DNA of 64,000 nt from NCBI RefSeq assembly GCF_019059575.1, contig NW_024881589.1, positions 124,001 through 188,000 on the forward strand, read 5' to 3'. The notes under the pieces are model-generated. The model ran no database searches, was not told where the DNA came from, and worked only from the letters and a program-made list of their open reading frames with translations. Both the position numbers and the translations under genes were made by a program. Positions 10,591 through 30,866 of the stretch are shown piece after piece. The stretch comes from Amphibalanus amphitrite (taxonomy: Eukaryota; Arthropoda; Thecostraca; Balanomorpha; Balanidae). How positions within the stretch are numbered: position 1 is the stretch's first letter; each line of letters begins with the position of its first letter.

Positions 10591-11436
10591 CCTGGTGGTC
10601 AGCGCCTGCGGCATATTACCGATCGCCAGCCGACCGACGCCCATCAACAAGCCATTTCAATTCAGACCTGCGCAGATGAAATGGCTGCCAGCCGCCAATA
10701 TGATGGATATAACGTTATTGGTCGGCGACATCTGCGACCAATGGTCAGCCAAAGAGTTTCGGCCGCCGGACGATGGGTTTCGGAGACGGTAAAAAACAAA
10801 GGGATGCTGCTCTCGGGACGGTGACCGCAGAGAACGGCGAACGCTGTTCATAAGATAGCCGGGCAGCAAGTGTGGGGAATGGGCCGACAGACCGGCAGCC
10901 CCCCCTCTCCGATGGGGAGGGGCGTGCATGCGGTGGGTGGGCGGTATTGTAATATGTCATGATTGGTCGAAATCTGGACTGGGCGGAGCAGTAAAGGGGT
11001 CAAGGATCTGTGAGTGTGTGTGTGTGGGGGGGTGTGGGGGTGTGGGAGTGGGGGGAGGAGGAGGAGGAGGAGGAAGATATTGACTGACGGGATCTGAGAA
11101 TTGCACCATCATTGCCATGAAAGGCACATTGATTGGATTGGATAGCGATGAGATTAATGGAGGAATAGATGTCTCCGAGGGTGATATCATGGACTAATGG
11201 TATATGAAGATTAATATGCTGGTGAAAAGCAATACCAAACATCAATGTGCAGGTAACCTTCCTATCACCCCACTACAGGTTCAATATCGAGTCGGCCGTC
11301 ATAATAACTAATATATCATATTGTGCCAACAGATTCGTCGGGATTTGGGAGCACCATGATGTTACGCAAAGGTAACGTTGTAAGTTGTTATGGTCAAAGT
11401 AGTTGTGATCTAATATTACGAGCATATGCCATTTAA

Positions 11437-12612
11437 CCCGCGCCGTGCTGGTGGCCTGAACTTTCCGCCGAGTGCTGGGGGGGGGGCGTTTTCACGCCCC
11501 CCCGTCTAACTCGGCTCCTGGGCCACGTAGCGACACGCGGTAAGCGGCAATCGAAAGAGCGTCAAAAATAAGGACGAAAACACTTCGGTCATTTTTTGGG
11601 TCAGGTCAAAGGTCAGGTCACCAGAGGTCACCAAAGGTAAAATGTTGACTATTTCAACATTTTGGAAACTGCCAACGGCTATCTCGGGAACCGATAGAGC
11701 TACAGCGCCGCGGAAAAGCGCATTCGATAGCCCTTTTACAGACCTTTCTGAGTAATGTTCTCAGATTTGACCTCAGGTCAACGGTTTAGCCTCCAGAGGG
11801 CAAAAACTCCAAAAATAGCCGTTTTTACGAAAAACGTTTTTTCGTCAATAACTTTTGACTCATAAGCGCCATGACATTACTTTTGCCAGCATCGTGTTCC
11901 TCTCGTCGAGACGCGTCGAATGAACTATTCGTTGACCTTGAAAGGTCATTTTGAAAATTTGACCTCAGGTCAAGGTCATGACCTGACCGAAAAGGGTCAT
12001 GTTGCATATCAGTCGATCCGTATCGTCGAGCTGAACACATCTGACGTGTTTTCACCGCTCTAGCACGTCTCTATCAAAAGTTATAGCCAAAAAACTGCTG
12101 GCGACCATTCATGACCTGAGATGACCTCAGGGGCACACAGAGGGGTCACAGGTGCATTTTTCCTATTCAGTGTGTCATGTTTACCTATGAACCGATGTTT
12201 GAGAGCGTTTTGAACGATATTCGTCCAAAAGAGGCGCATTTCAATTTTCTCCCATTGACTTATAATGGAGAGGTCGCAAAATTGACCTGACCTTAGGTCA
12301 CAGATATCAAAAATCCGAGATATACATTTTATACATACTGTTACTCATATCAATCGCTGAAAGTTTCAAAGTGATCGTTCAGTCGGTGTAGCTATAGCGA
12401 GCCTTTGAACTTTTTCTGAGGTAAGGTCACTTGACGTGACCTGGTGACCTGACCTTGAACGGCCTAGGTCTGAAATTTTCACAACATGTGCGGAAATGAT
12501 GTAGGAACACGTGTACCAAAAACGGCGGCGCTGCGCGCCGCCGTTTTTGAGATATTCGCGAAAAACCTGAGGGGGGGGGGCGTAAAAACGCCCCCCCCCA
12601 GCACGGCGCGGG
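11437..12612 (-). mobile_element. piggyBac-type MITE with subterminal G/C hairpins (copy B1)
   Basis: The element begins CCCGCGCCGTGCTGG and ends with its reverse complement. It is flanked by TTAA at 11433-11436 and 12613-12616, the hallmark target of piggyBac transposons. A G-run/loop/C-run hairpin lies near each tip: 11477-11503, 40 bp from the left tip, and 12571-12599, 13 bp from the right tip. The extra 27 bp at the left end are bounded by a repeat of GTGCTGG. The interior has many GGTCA words and no transposase. It is related to the element at 40995-42187, in opposite orientation. Confidence 0.85.
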
Positions 12613-12769
12613 TTAATACGCACTATTCAGTTCCTACTTATCCAGTATTTACACATTATCGTGGCGAATTACGCCGCTTTCGCAACTTCGCATGCGACTT
12701 CAGGTTCGCGACTTCGAACCTGAATAGCCATGGCGTTTGGCTACTCCAGACCCCTCTACCGTTACATCG

Positions 12770-12838
12770 GTTCGTCCATCATTCGGAATGATGGACGAAC
12801 ACAACAAACTGGTGGAATGATTCATTCCACCAGTTTGT
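12770..12838. repeat. Two adjacent perfect short palindromes
   Basis: The first hairpin, 12770-12800, has 15-bp arms around one base (arm GTTCGTCCATCATTC). The second, 12804-12838, has 17-bp arms around one base (arm ACAAACTGGTGGAATGA). Only three bases separate them. A loose CCACCGGTCTGTCCACCG repeat follows at about 12890-12945. Confidence 0.85.
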
Positions 12839-13000
12839 CTGCACCGTCCCACTGGTCTGCTATCTGCCGGCTCTGCCCTGTCCAGTGTCCACCGCTCCAC
12901 CGGTCTGTCCACCGTTCCACCGGTCTGTCCACCGTCCACCGGCTCTGTTTACCGGCGCCGATCGCTGGTGGCCGCATCGTGATCACTACCGCTGCAATCA

Positions 13001-13121
13001 ATCACGTGACCAGCCGCCTCCCGGCTAATGGCATTACCCGGCGCGGCGCCTTTCACCGGCTGCGCTGTCACGTGACCGGCCGGCCGGCGGCGTTCCGGAA
13101 CACTGGCGCCGGTCACGTGAC
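13001..13121. promoter_or_regulatory. Cluster of three CACGTG palindromes (TCACGTGAC type)
   Basis: ATCACGTGAC at 13001-13010, GTCACGTGAC at 13067-13076 and GTCACGTGAC at 13112-13121 lie within 121 bp of GC-rich DNA. The ten-base form matches the consensus bound by MITF/TFE and USF class bHLH-zip factors in other animals. Binding is inferred. Confidence 0.4.
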
Positions 13122-13490
13122 GGGCGTCGGCGGCGCATCTGGCGCCCGTGCGGCGATGTCGATAGGGGATTTACGCTGAGTCGGGACGCCGGTGCGATCG
13201 GCAGCCCGCTGCACTGATGGCCTGTGTTAGAGGAGTGGACTGGGTGATGGAGGGACGGGTGAACAGCGCTCGGGGAGCGCGGACGTTCTTCCTACACAAA
13301 AATGTAGTTAAAGTACTGTATTGAAAGGTAAAAAAGCGCTTTATTAGTGGATAAATATTTGCCTTAAGTAAAGGTTAGATAGAATTAGATTAAGATAAGG
13401 CTCGAGTTATCAGAAATATCAATATAACACCTGATAGTTTAAGAAATTTGATTGCCACAGTTAACAGAAAACGGTTAGAAGCTCCGATAA

Positions 13491-13830
13491 TACACACAGA
13501 AAAATATTAACACCGTTAGCGGTGTAATTGCACAGTACATATCTGAGCACTTGAGGAAAGTTAATTTAGTCCCTTCCCCGCTTAAATTACTCGCGCTTCC
13601 AAATGAACACCAGGAAGAAGGTAATAGAAAACTGTTAGGAGGGTTGGGTGTTTTGCTACATGTAGTCAAACACCCAACCCTCCTAACAGTGTTCTATTAG
13701 CTTCTTCCTGGTGTTCATTTAGAAGCGCGAGTAATTTAAGCGGGGAAGGGACTAAATTAACTTTCCTCAAGTGCTCAGATATGTACTGTGCAATTACACC
13801 GCTAACGGTGTTAATATTTTTCTGTGTGTA
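13491..13830. mobile_element. 340-bp near-perfect palindrome, possible Tc1/mariner-type MITE
   Basis: The sequence is symmetric about 13660/13661 with no indels and only about five mismatched pairs, the innermost two close to the centre. The tips read TACACACAGAAAAAT and its reverse complement. A TA dinucleotide at each tip would fit a TA target duplication. There is essentially no loop (the centre is CTACATGTAG). No protein is encoded. A transcript would fold into one long hairpin. Confidence 0.75.
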
Positions 13831-16800
13831 TAATCAAGGACACACTTAAAACCAACTTACTTGGCACAATATCGAAGCATTTGCTGTCACAAAAGTAATC
13901 CGAGCTTAGTCACGTAAGAAATAATGCGTCCAAAATGCGTGCATCATGCGAGTGCAGTGAACCTGCGATCTATGCTCACCCGATCTAAGCAATGAGCTCT
14001 GATGGAGGCGATGAATGCACTTGTCTCACGTAAATACGCCACCCGTTATGAATGTGACCAAAGGTGACCCTGGAGTAAGCACCAAGTCACGCCACCCGCT
14101 CCTCCCCCTCAATGAACATTACACACCATTCTTACGAGTCAGAGCCATTCTCATAGTGCCTCCAAGGAAAGCTCCATCTCCTATCACATTTATATCGCAC
14201 CGTTCTACCGTCAAGCGCAGACTCCAGCGGTGGCCGGCGGCCTCTGCCCGGCCTGGCCCGACCTCTCGACCGAGCGTCACTTTATGGATGTCCCGTGTCA
14301 CTGTGTGAAATCCCACCTGCCTAATGCTTCCGATCTCTCTTTCATAGACAGCGGGAGTCATCATTTCTGGGTGCGGCTGTCGCTCGGCCGACGTTTGACA
14401 CCGTTTGTACGGCTATTTAGCGGCGCGCATTGATACCCGTGACGGCTCCATGCCCGGCCAGTGTCTCTGCGCCGCTCTCGATAAGACCACTTCCTGCGCG
14501 CCATTGACTAGGTGCGGCCCGATCGCCGCCGCCGCCGCCGCTGCGTCAAAGACGGCCAGGCGGCATTCAGGTGACGCCGGCGGCGCGCCGGAACTGTCTA
14601 CAAAGGCCCCCCGCGGCCGGCGGTGACAATGGCGGCGCGCAGAGTGCGGAACGCGCCGCGCAGAGAGCAGCACAGGTGGGAGGGGCGTCCGGCCCCCGGC
14701 GCACACTGCCGCCTCTTCACCGGCGCAGCATTAAACGTCCGTTAGGCCTTTTCGCTAATGTGCGAGTCAATTGCTAACACTTTCTAAGGCACGGCCCTTT
14801 TCGACCTTGTCCTAGAGAAACCATAGCAACGTCGCCCCAGTTTTTGGGGGGGGGGAGGGGGGAGCCGCGTTTGGTGACTCCATAGAAACAATAAATTCAT
14901 TAATTTTCTTCGACGGCAGGAATGAGTGCCTTGGGCGTATGGAGTAGGCCAGTACCTGTTCAAGTGAGAAGTCGCTGGCATGCAAGCCACTGTACGCGGT
15001 AGAGCCGTAACACAATATCAGAAATGTCTGGAGTATCACTTACCTTCCAAACAACGGTCAGTTGGCTTGCAACGTCCTATTTCATTTTCAACCAGCGCGT
15101 TTAGGTCTACCGGTCATACATTTTTTGTCATGGAATTGAATAGACCATCATTTCCTTCTCCCCACAATAAGTCTCCACAAGTGAATACTCCTTTCAAACA
15201 AAATAATATTAAGTCATTTGTTTAGCTCTATGTTATACAGGTAGGTACTCGTCTCTCACTGTAGACGATAGAGAACAGCTATTTTCTTCCCTGTTCCAAA
15301 CACTCCCCAGTTCAACTTCTCTCAGCGCGTGGGGTCACTGCGGGGCAATAATCTCTGACACACCCATCGTGACCGTTCCTCATCGGACGCACACCCCAGG
15401 TGCCGTAAATTCACACCAGCACCCCTGCACGGAGGGGCAGCCGCCGCCCGGGGCGAGATCGCCGCCGGAAGATGTCCACTTCCGGCGGAAATGCTCCCTT
15501 TCCGGCCGGTCAGCGCGCCGCTTCTCTTGCCGAATGACCGGTGGTGGGGAGGGCGGCACGACGCCTCCCTCCTGCCGGCCGCCGGTCAGACTTTAATGGC
15601 CAGGGGAGCTGAAAAAGCGCCTTATTGAAGTGACGGTATGAATACGTAAGACACTTTTGAGAGGACCAGAGGCGATTGTAAAGTATAAAAAGCGGCACCC
15701 TGAAGTGACTTAGATCCTGTATTTCATTGTTCAGCTGACGCTATAAAGTGAAACTGAGGACAAACATCCTAGATATTTTAGTGTCAGAGTCGTCAAAAAT
15801 TATGCTCGATATAACCAAGTGGGATATTTCAGGAGCATCCATTTCTTAGAATTTGTGAAGAAAAAATAGGGAGGGGTTGCATCTATCCCGTACCTGGCCG
15901 AATGAGGTAAAACTGAGCATCAGAAATAAAGTCAAATGAGGTAATGAACGAGGTAAAACTGAAGATCATGAATTATAAATCGTGAACGGATCATGCAATT
16001 GCCGGCCCTACGGACTATGACTTATAGACTGAGTGATGAATAGATACAGTAATCAAATAGGTACCACGGCAGTGAAACGTAGATAGGTATTGATTAGAAT
16101 GTGTGCAAATATCCACTGGGATAATAATCCAACAAATTGCACACCCAAGCTCAGCTGCAAAAATGTTGGCCGCTAAAAGTTTGAATTATTAATCACTCGG
16201 CAGTTGAAAGCAATGCACAATAGGTACCTCTTACACAATATCTATCAATGCTGCACATTGCACAACATCCAACCTATTCTGGTCATTAATTTGACGACTT
16301 GCAAAGGACAGCAGATAACTATTTTCTGTTGATAAAGCTACCAATTAAATTACCATGCACAATCCAAACAATGCATGATAACATAAACAGCCTATTAGGG
16401 TGAGCTGTCAGCTGATAGGTTGCTGTTACTCTAGCATAGTAAAAAATGGCGGTGCCCCCTGCACATTGCACACCCAAGGATTCGGCTGATACGCAGACTA
16501 TATTCATTGGAGGCCAGAAAAATGACTTCAAATGTTAGGTGATCACAACGAAAACATTACGAAGGGTGATGAGGTGAGGTGAATGGTGATCGTAACTGGC
16601 AATGCATTGCTCAATTGCTCTCGAATCCATGTGAATTATTGTGTGCATGCCTGGTCCCATTCGTGCAAAAGCATTGTTGTTATTTGAAAAATCCTAGTAC
16701 AAGTATGAGTATTTAAAGCACAAAAATAATTTGTGACTTGTAATGTCATATAATTGCATGCGATGACAAGTAAAGTAAAAGCTCAGGAACTATAGGTCAA

Positions 16801-17319
16801 CATTTTTATTCTACCGGTATCGCTGGTTCTTAGCGCGTAGAACTAGTCATGTAGGTACATACTCTTTTTCTGTAATTGTTGATCAATCACTAGCCGGTTA
16901 CATTATTGTAATGACTTTAACCAGCCAGTGCATAGTGCTATCCATCAATGCTATCTGATAGCACGTGAAAACGCCATTAGCGTCTCGTTAGTCGCTTTTC
17001 ATAACAGTGAATGGCCCGGCGACGGAGGTCGGTTAGCCGGGCACATGTTCGCCGTTCGACACGCTGTCTATAGTTTGTCGTTCACAGGCGGGCCTCATCT
17101 ATCAGTGGGTGTTGGTGCGGTGCGGGCCCCGCCCGGTTCATCCTAAAGCGACCAGCGCTCTGTTGTGTCTCCATTCTCCAAACAATTACCGGGCCGCGAT
17201 GTGCTGCCGAGGCGGTCGACCAGATTCCCGCGCCAAACAACCATGTCATTACTTTCTATTGCAAAACCATCGGGCCGCATTAGCGTTGTCCGCCGGCTAC
17301 TTCTCACGCCGCTGTCCCA

Positions 17320-17375
17320 GCCGACCAATCAGCGCGCTCCAGCCGCCGGCGACCGCCGCCGACGGCCAATCAGCG
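17320..17375 (+). promoter_or_regulatory. Two CCAAT boxes upstream of Nkx6
   Basis: CCAATCAGCG occurs at 17325 and again at 17366 (CCAAT), 41 bp apart, about four helical turns. Both are in the same orientation, in GC-rich DNA 340-390 bp before the chosen start codon. CCAATCA is the NF-Y site core. No convincing TATA box is seen. Promoter placement is inferred from position. Confidence 0.45.
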
Positions 17376-17710
17376 GGCGCGCTCGGCAACAGGTACCGCC
17401 CCATAAACCCATCAAACTCTCCTCTATTCATGTAGGGGGCGGCGCGGCCAGCCGACCGAGAGCCTCCATAATCGGCCGGACTGGAGCGGCGCGAGGCCCG
17501 CATACCTGGTCCAGTGAGGCGCGAGCGCGGCCGTGCCCGGAGAGCGGAGCGGCGCCGACACACGCTCGACCCCAGAGACCGCCCCGCGCCCCGTGCCGTG
17601 CTCGTGCTCGGCGCGCCGTGCCCGTGTCTGACGGCACGCTGTCGTCGGTCGAGGACCAGCCGGCGGCGCCCGAGTGGAGCGCGCCCTCGGAGCGCGGCCC
17701 GCTGCACGCC

Positions 17711-18191
17711 ATGCTCGAGTTCAGCGCGGCGCCGGCCGTCTCCAGTTCCGGCTCAATGCTCTCCTTCTTCAACATGGACCCGACGCAGCAGGGCGCCTTC
17801 ATGCTGGGCAGCCCGCCGCTGGCCGCGCTGCACTCCATGACGGAGATGAAGCAGGCCATGCTGCAATACAGCAAGGCCAGCGGCATCGGCAGTACCAGCA
17901 TCAGCAGCTCGGCGGGCACCCACACGGGCGGCGGCAGCGTGACCCCGACCAGCAGTGGCACCACCTCACCAGTCGCCAGCTCCATCCCACACGGCATCGA
18001 CAGCATCCTGAACCGACCCTCGCCGGGCCAGCTGGCGTTCGGGCCGCGGCTGGCTGCCGGCGGCGTCTACCTCAACAGCTCACCGCTCGGAAAACCACAG
18101 CTGGGAGAGTTCGGCCGGCCGTCGCCGCTGGCCTGGCCCGGCCTGCAGGGCATGATCCAGAACCCGGTCTTCTGGCGGGAGAGGTTCTCAG
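17711..18191 (+). CDS. Nkx6: NK6-class homeobox protein, exon 1
   Basis: Exon 1 encodes the N-terminal part of a nuclear NK6 transcription factor (HGTX/Nkx6). It includes the family signature QGAFMLGSPPLAALHSMTEM at about residues 25-44, a Ser/Thr/Gly-rich linker, and the eh1/TN-like stretch HGIDSILNRP (about 95-104), which in this family recruits Groucho-type corepressors. The exon ends with NPVFWRERFS. I chose the ATG at 17711 because the conserved NK6 sequence begins soon after; ATGs at 17756 and 17774 are alternatives. The frame stays open upstream to 17165, but that part is Arg/Pro-rich without recognisable homology. The donor CAG|GTCAGT follows base 18191 (phase 1). A second in-phase donor at 18204 would add four residues. 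The assembled protein is 275 residues. Confidence 0.9.
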
Positions 18192-18310
18192 GTCAGTCGG
18201 CAGGTGTGTATCACTCCATATAGGCAGACGGGACGGGTGGTACGGTGTTAGAAGGGATGGGGTGGGGTGGAGAGGTTCTCAGGTCAGTCGGCAGGTGTGT
18301 ATCACTCCAT
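18178..18310 (+). repeat. Tandem copy of the exon 1 donor site
   Basis: A 42-bp segment spanning the last codons of exon 1 and its splice donor (18178-18219) is repeated without change at 18269-18310, 91 bp downstream inside intron 1. Use of the second donor would retain an in-frame TAG at 18221 and truncate the protein before the homeodomain. The G-rich DNA between the copies is a likely slippage or repair substrate. Confidence 0.95.
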
Positions 18311-27806
<9,496 letters not shown>

Positions 27807-28094
27807 CATTCTCTGTGCTCAGTTCTAACAGCCTCCGGTTCTTCATCGTTGTGCAATGTGCAAGTGTGATTCCAGAGCCGGAGGACCAGGTCGACTCCGT
27901 TTTCTGCGCCCATTTCTAACCGTGTCCATTCTCTGTGCCCCGCTCTAACAGTCTCCCGTTCTCCGTCATCCCAGAGGTGTGGGTTCCAAAACAGGAGGAC
28001 CAAGTCGACCCAGTTATCTGCACCCAGTAGTTCTAACAGTGTGCCATTCTCTGTGCTCAGTGCTAACCGCCTCCCGTTCTCTGTCGTTCCGCAG
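27807..28094 (+). repeat. About 118-bp tandem repeat carrying decayed copies of the exon 3 start
   Basis: Units begin with CATTCTCTGTG at 27807, 27927 and 28045. The third unit runs into the real acceptor (CCGCAG ending at 28094) and exon 3. The first two carry degraded versions of the first 36 bases of exon 3, at about 27864-27899 and 27977-28012, including GTGTGATTCCAGAGCCGGAG and GTGTGGGTTCCAAAACAGGA. AG dinucleotides remain in front of both, but substitutions and an extra base destroy the homeodomain frame. Confidence 0.9.
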
Positions 28095-28271
28095 GTGTGG
28101 TTCCAGAACCGGCGGACCAAGTGGCGGAAGCGACACGCCGCTGAGATGGCCACCGCCAAGAGGAAGCAGGAGGAGGCCGTGGATGGAGCAGAAGCCGCCG
28201 ACACCGCCGGATGTTCCGACTCGGAGGAGGACCACGCCGCCAAGAAGATCAAGTACGAGACGGACGAATAG
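28095..28271 (+). CDS. Nkx6: NK6-class homeobox protein, exon 3 (recognition helix and C-terminus)
   Basis: The terminal exon encodes 58 residues. It opens with recognition helix [20 protein letters not shown], including the invariant Trp, Phe, Asn51 and Arg53 that contact DNA. An acidic tail follows (SDSEED at about residues 41-46 of the exon) with a short basic patch, ending in TDE and TAG. The acceptor is CCGCAG at 28089-28094. Joined to exon 2 it completes a standard homeodomain without gaps. The tail is shorter than in vertebrate NKX6-1, in keeping with an invertebrate NK6. NK6 factors pattern the ventral nerve cord and motor neurons, and endodermal tissue in vertebrates; that role is family knowledge, not shown here. 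Confidence 0.96.
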   Translation: MWFQNRRTKWRKRHAAEMATAKRKQEEAVDGAEAADTAGCSDSEEDHAAKKIKYETDE

Positions 28272-29160
28272 GTGACCACGCCGCCCTGACGCCGGGCCGG
28301 AGATGCTGTTTATTACTAGTCATTGTTATGTGTACATAAGCATGTTCATATGTTACCTTCGAGCGCGGTCGAGCGCGTGTTAGATGCCGCGATACTAGGG
28401 GGAGAGGGGAGGGGGGCGTTGGACCGCGGAGGGAGTCACTCGAAGCTGCAATGTGTTCTTTGACAGAGTATTGGTGCTCGCGCAGTTTCGGTGCTAGCGC
28501 GATATCCGGTGCTCGCGGTCGCGACGCTCGCGGGGGTCGGTGCTCGTGAGACGTGACCGTGTTTGGTGATTGTGTCGGGAGATTTGGACCCTCTCGGTTG
28601 ACAGACCGCGCAGCGCTGGATGATACTTATTGTCTTTGTCCTCCAGTGCCCAAGAGCCGCCGTTGTTGTACATAGTATACAGACAATGTCATCAAAACTT
28701 TTATATTAAGCCGTAGCGCCTGTCCAACCCTATAGCGGCCAGTCATGCAGCGCTACTCTCCCTCAATGTGATATCCAGAAATACGATGTAAATACGCCAA
28801 TAGATTGATGTTCGAGTCATCCGTTTGACAGTCGATGAATGTTGGACGAAATGTGACCGACATCGCGCCGATGAAGTCGACAGCCAGTCGGCGGCGCGCC
28901 GGCATGAAAACGTCGTCGGCCCCGACGGTTCATCGACGCTGAGGCTCTTGTTCGCGGAAAGTTGTCGGCCGGCTGAGTGACGAGCCATTCGGAGCGGCTC
29001 GAGCGCTGTTCCGCCGCGATAAACCACCTCGACTAACAAAATTCCCTTATCTCGCCGGCTGAGTTGATGGGATGCCCCCGTTCCGCCTCTTCTATCACGT
29101 CGCATTATGCAGAAACCATTGGGAAATATGATGTTTTATATGCCATATCCGAGATTAAAC
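28272..29160 (+). other. Probable Nkx6 3' untranslated region and downstream DNA
   Basis: No coding signal follows the stop. No AATAAA is present in the next kilobase on this strand; an ATTAAA at 29154-29159 is the nearest common variant polyadenylation signal. The true transcript end is not determined. Confidence 0.35.
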
Positions 29161-30749
29161 CGGGGCCTTGAGGAGTCGGCCACGCTCGACCAATGGTAGC
29201 GCTCGTATTTTCTGCTCAGCCAATCAGCTTCCAGCGACATCCGACACGATGATGTAAGATTATGGGAGAAAGAGCTTTTATGATATTGAGGTTGAAAATA
29301 ATATTATTGTACAACGATGAAGGATGATAAAGATAAATCGCCCGGATGAAAGATTATTTGTCATTCGGCGAATGAAACGTCGGCGCCGTCTAGTCATTCT
29401 GGTATACAGCGGCTGGCGACCGGATTCGTCCACCCGAAGATGGATCGGCAGGGCTGCGCTGAACCGCGCCGACCCGAACCGGGCCGGGAACGCCGGCCCG
29501 GGCCGACCCGAGCACATTTAGGGATGGCACTTCGTGGTTGTTTGAACAGTTAGATGAGGAAAACTCACTGCATTTTGTGATTTTTTCTTCTTGAGGGATA
29601 AAAACTGTTTTTAATTTTTATTCTGGATCAACGCCGTCTTCACAACTGGCTTCAAAACCAGCATACCCTTTGATCTTTTTAGATTTGGGATTATATAACG
29701 TAAAAATTAAACTAAACGCGCATTTCTGAGTTCTGACGTATCTCGGCATTAATTTACTAAATTAGTTCCTGAAATGTCAGCAATAGTAATACCACTTTAT
29801 TGACTCCAAAAGGAAATATGAGAAGAATAGTTTATCCATATTAACGATGACATTGTATACCATTCAAAATCGTCACACAACACACAATAAATGAACAAAA
29901 CGTAAAAAGATTTAAAATACCAGTCACCAATTAACGATACAGACTGATGCGGTAGTAGCTTTAGTCCAAGCAAAGCGATCATCAAACTAAATGCAAAAAT
30001 TAGTGTGAGAGTTAAACAATGCCTCCATCGATGACTCCTGTCAGTTCATATTTATGGGCTGATCTGGCTACTTCGGACGCTCTCATCAGACGCTCGCGAT
30101 TCATCTCTTATGTGTGCATAATAAGCACATTCTTTATACCAGGAACGACAGTGCACCACCAATATCATTACTACGTATATTTCTACTTCATCTCTCAACT
30201 CACATTGCCTTCCACCGTTTTCCCCCGCTCTGAGTGACAGGTCCACCCCTGTGTCACCCCGGTACGTGGCGCCACGTCACCTCGGCATCACGCGGCACGT
30301 GGCGGCGTGTCAGCGCAGAGAGCCGGCACGTGGCGCGTGTTAGCGGCGAGCCGGCCCGTGGCGGCCGCTAACAGCCCGATTAGCGCCTGGGGAGCCACCG
30401 GGGGTCGGACAGGCAGGGGCACGCCTTATTGGCCAACAGCCGGCGACGCGCCGAACGATATGGCAAATCGGATAACGACCGTGGCGCCGAGCCGCCGCCG
30501 GCTCGCGCGGACGGACCGGCCGCCGAGCCGGCGACTGCTCAGATTTGGTGGGGATCGAGAGACGAGCTGGGTGGTGGCAAAGACACATTTCATGGAGAGT
30601 GTTTAGCAGCAGATCACAACAAATGTGCACTCATTTTGCAGATTGATTAATCTTCTTTATTTTTATTAAAAGTAAATGGGCTTAGGTACATCATACCGTG
30701 TGCGACGTGCCTGTCAGTGAGAGTCGCACAGAAGAGTGTGCGTAGGGAA

Positions 30750-30791
30750 GTGAGAGAGAGAGGGGAGAAAGAGAAAGAGAAAAGAAGGAGG

Positions 30792-30865
<74 letters not shown>
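30750..30865 (+). repeat. (GA)n microsatellite
   Basis: An uninterrupted AG run of about 60 bp at 30798-30858 is flanked by impure GA/GGA sequence. Polypurine mirror symmetry allows triplex (H-DNA) formation. Confidence 0.97.

Positions 30866-30866
<1 letters not shown>

Larger units (their letters stand above)
7776..11432. other. Intergenic, no gene recognised
   Basis: Apart from the small repeats listed separately, this stretch holds no coding region I can support. Short open frames near 8659-9505 occur on both strands without recognisable domains. A (GT)/(GGA) purine-rich tract lies at about 11010-11075. Confidence 0.6.
12617..17300. other. Intergenic region upstream of the homeobox gene
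   Basis: Apart from the listed hairpins, E-box cluster and palindrome, no gene is supported. GC-rich blocks at 12960-13200, 14400-14740 and 15420-15600 give many accidental open frames without family motifs. The AT-rich stretch 15700-16900 contains no recognised feature. Confidence 0.55.

Noticed and set aside
17165-17710. N-terminal extension of Nkx6 to an ATG at 17165
   Set aside because: The extension is Arg/Pro/Ala-rich, overlaps the CCAAT promoter region and has no NK6 similarity; the frame is open only because the DNA is GC-rich.
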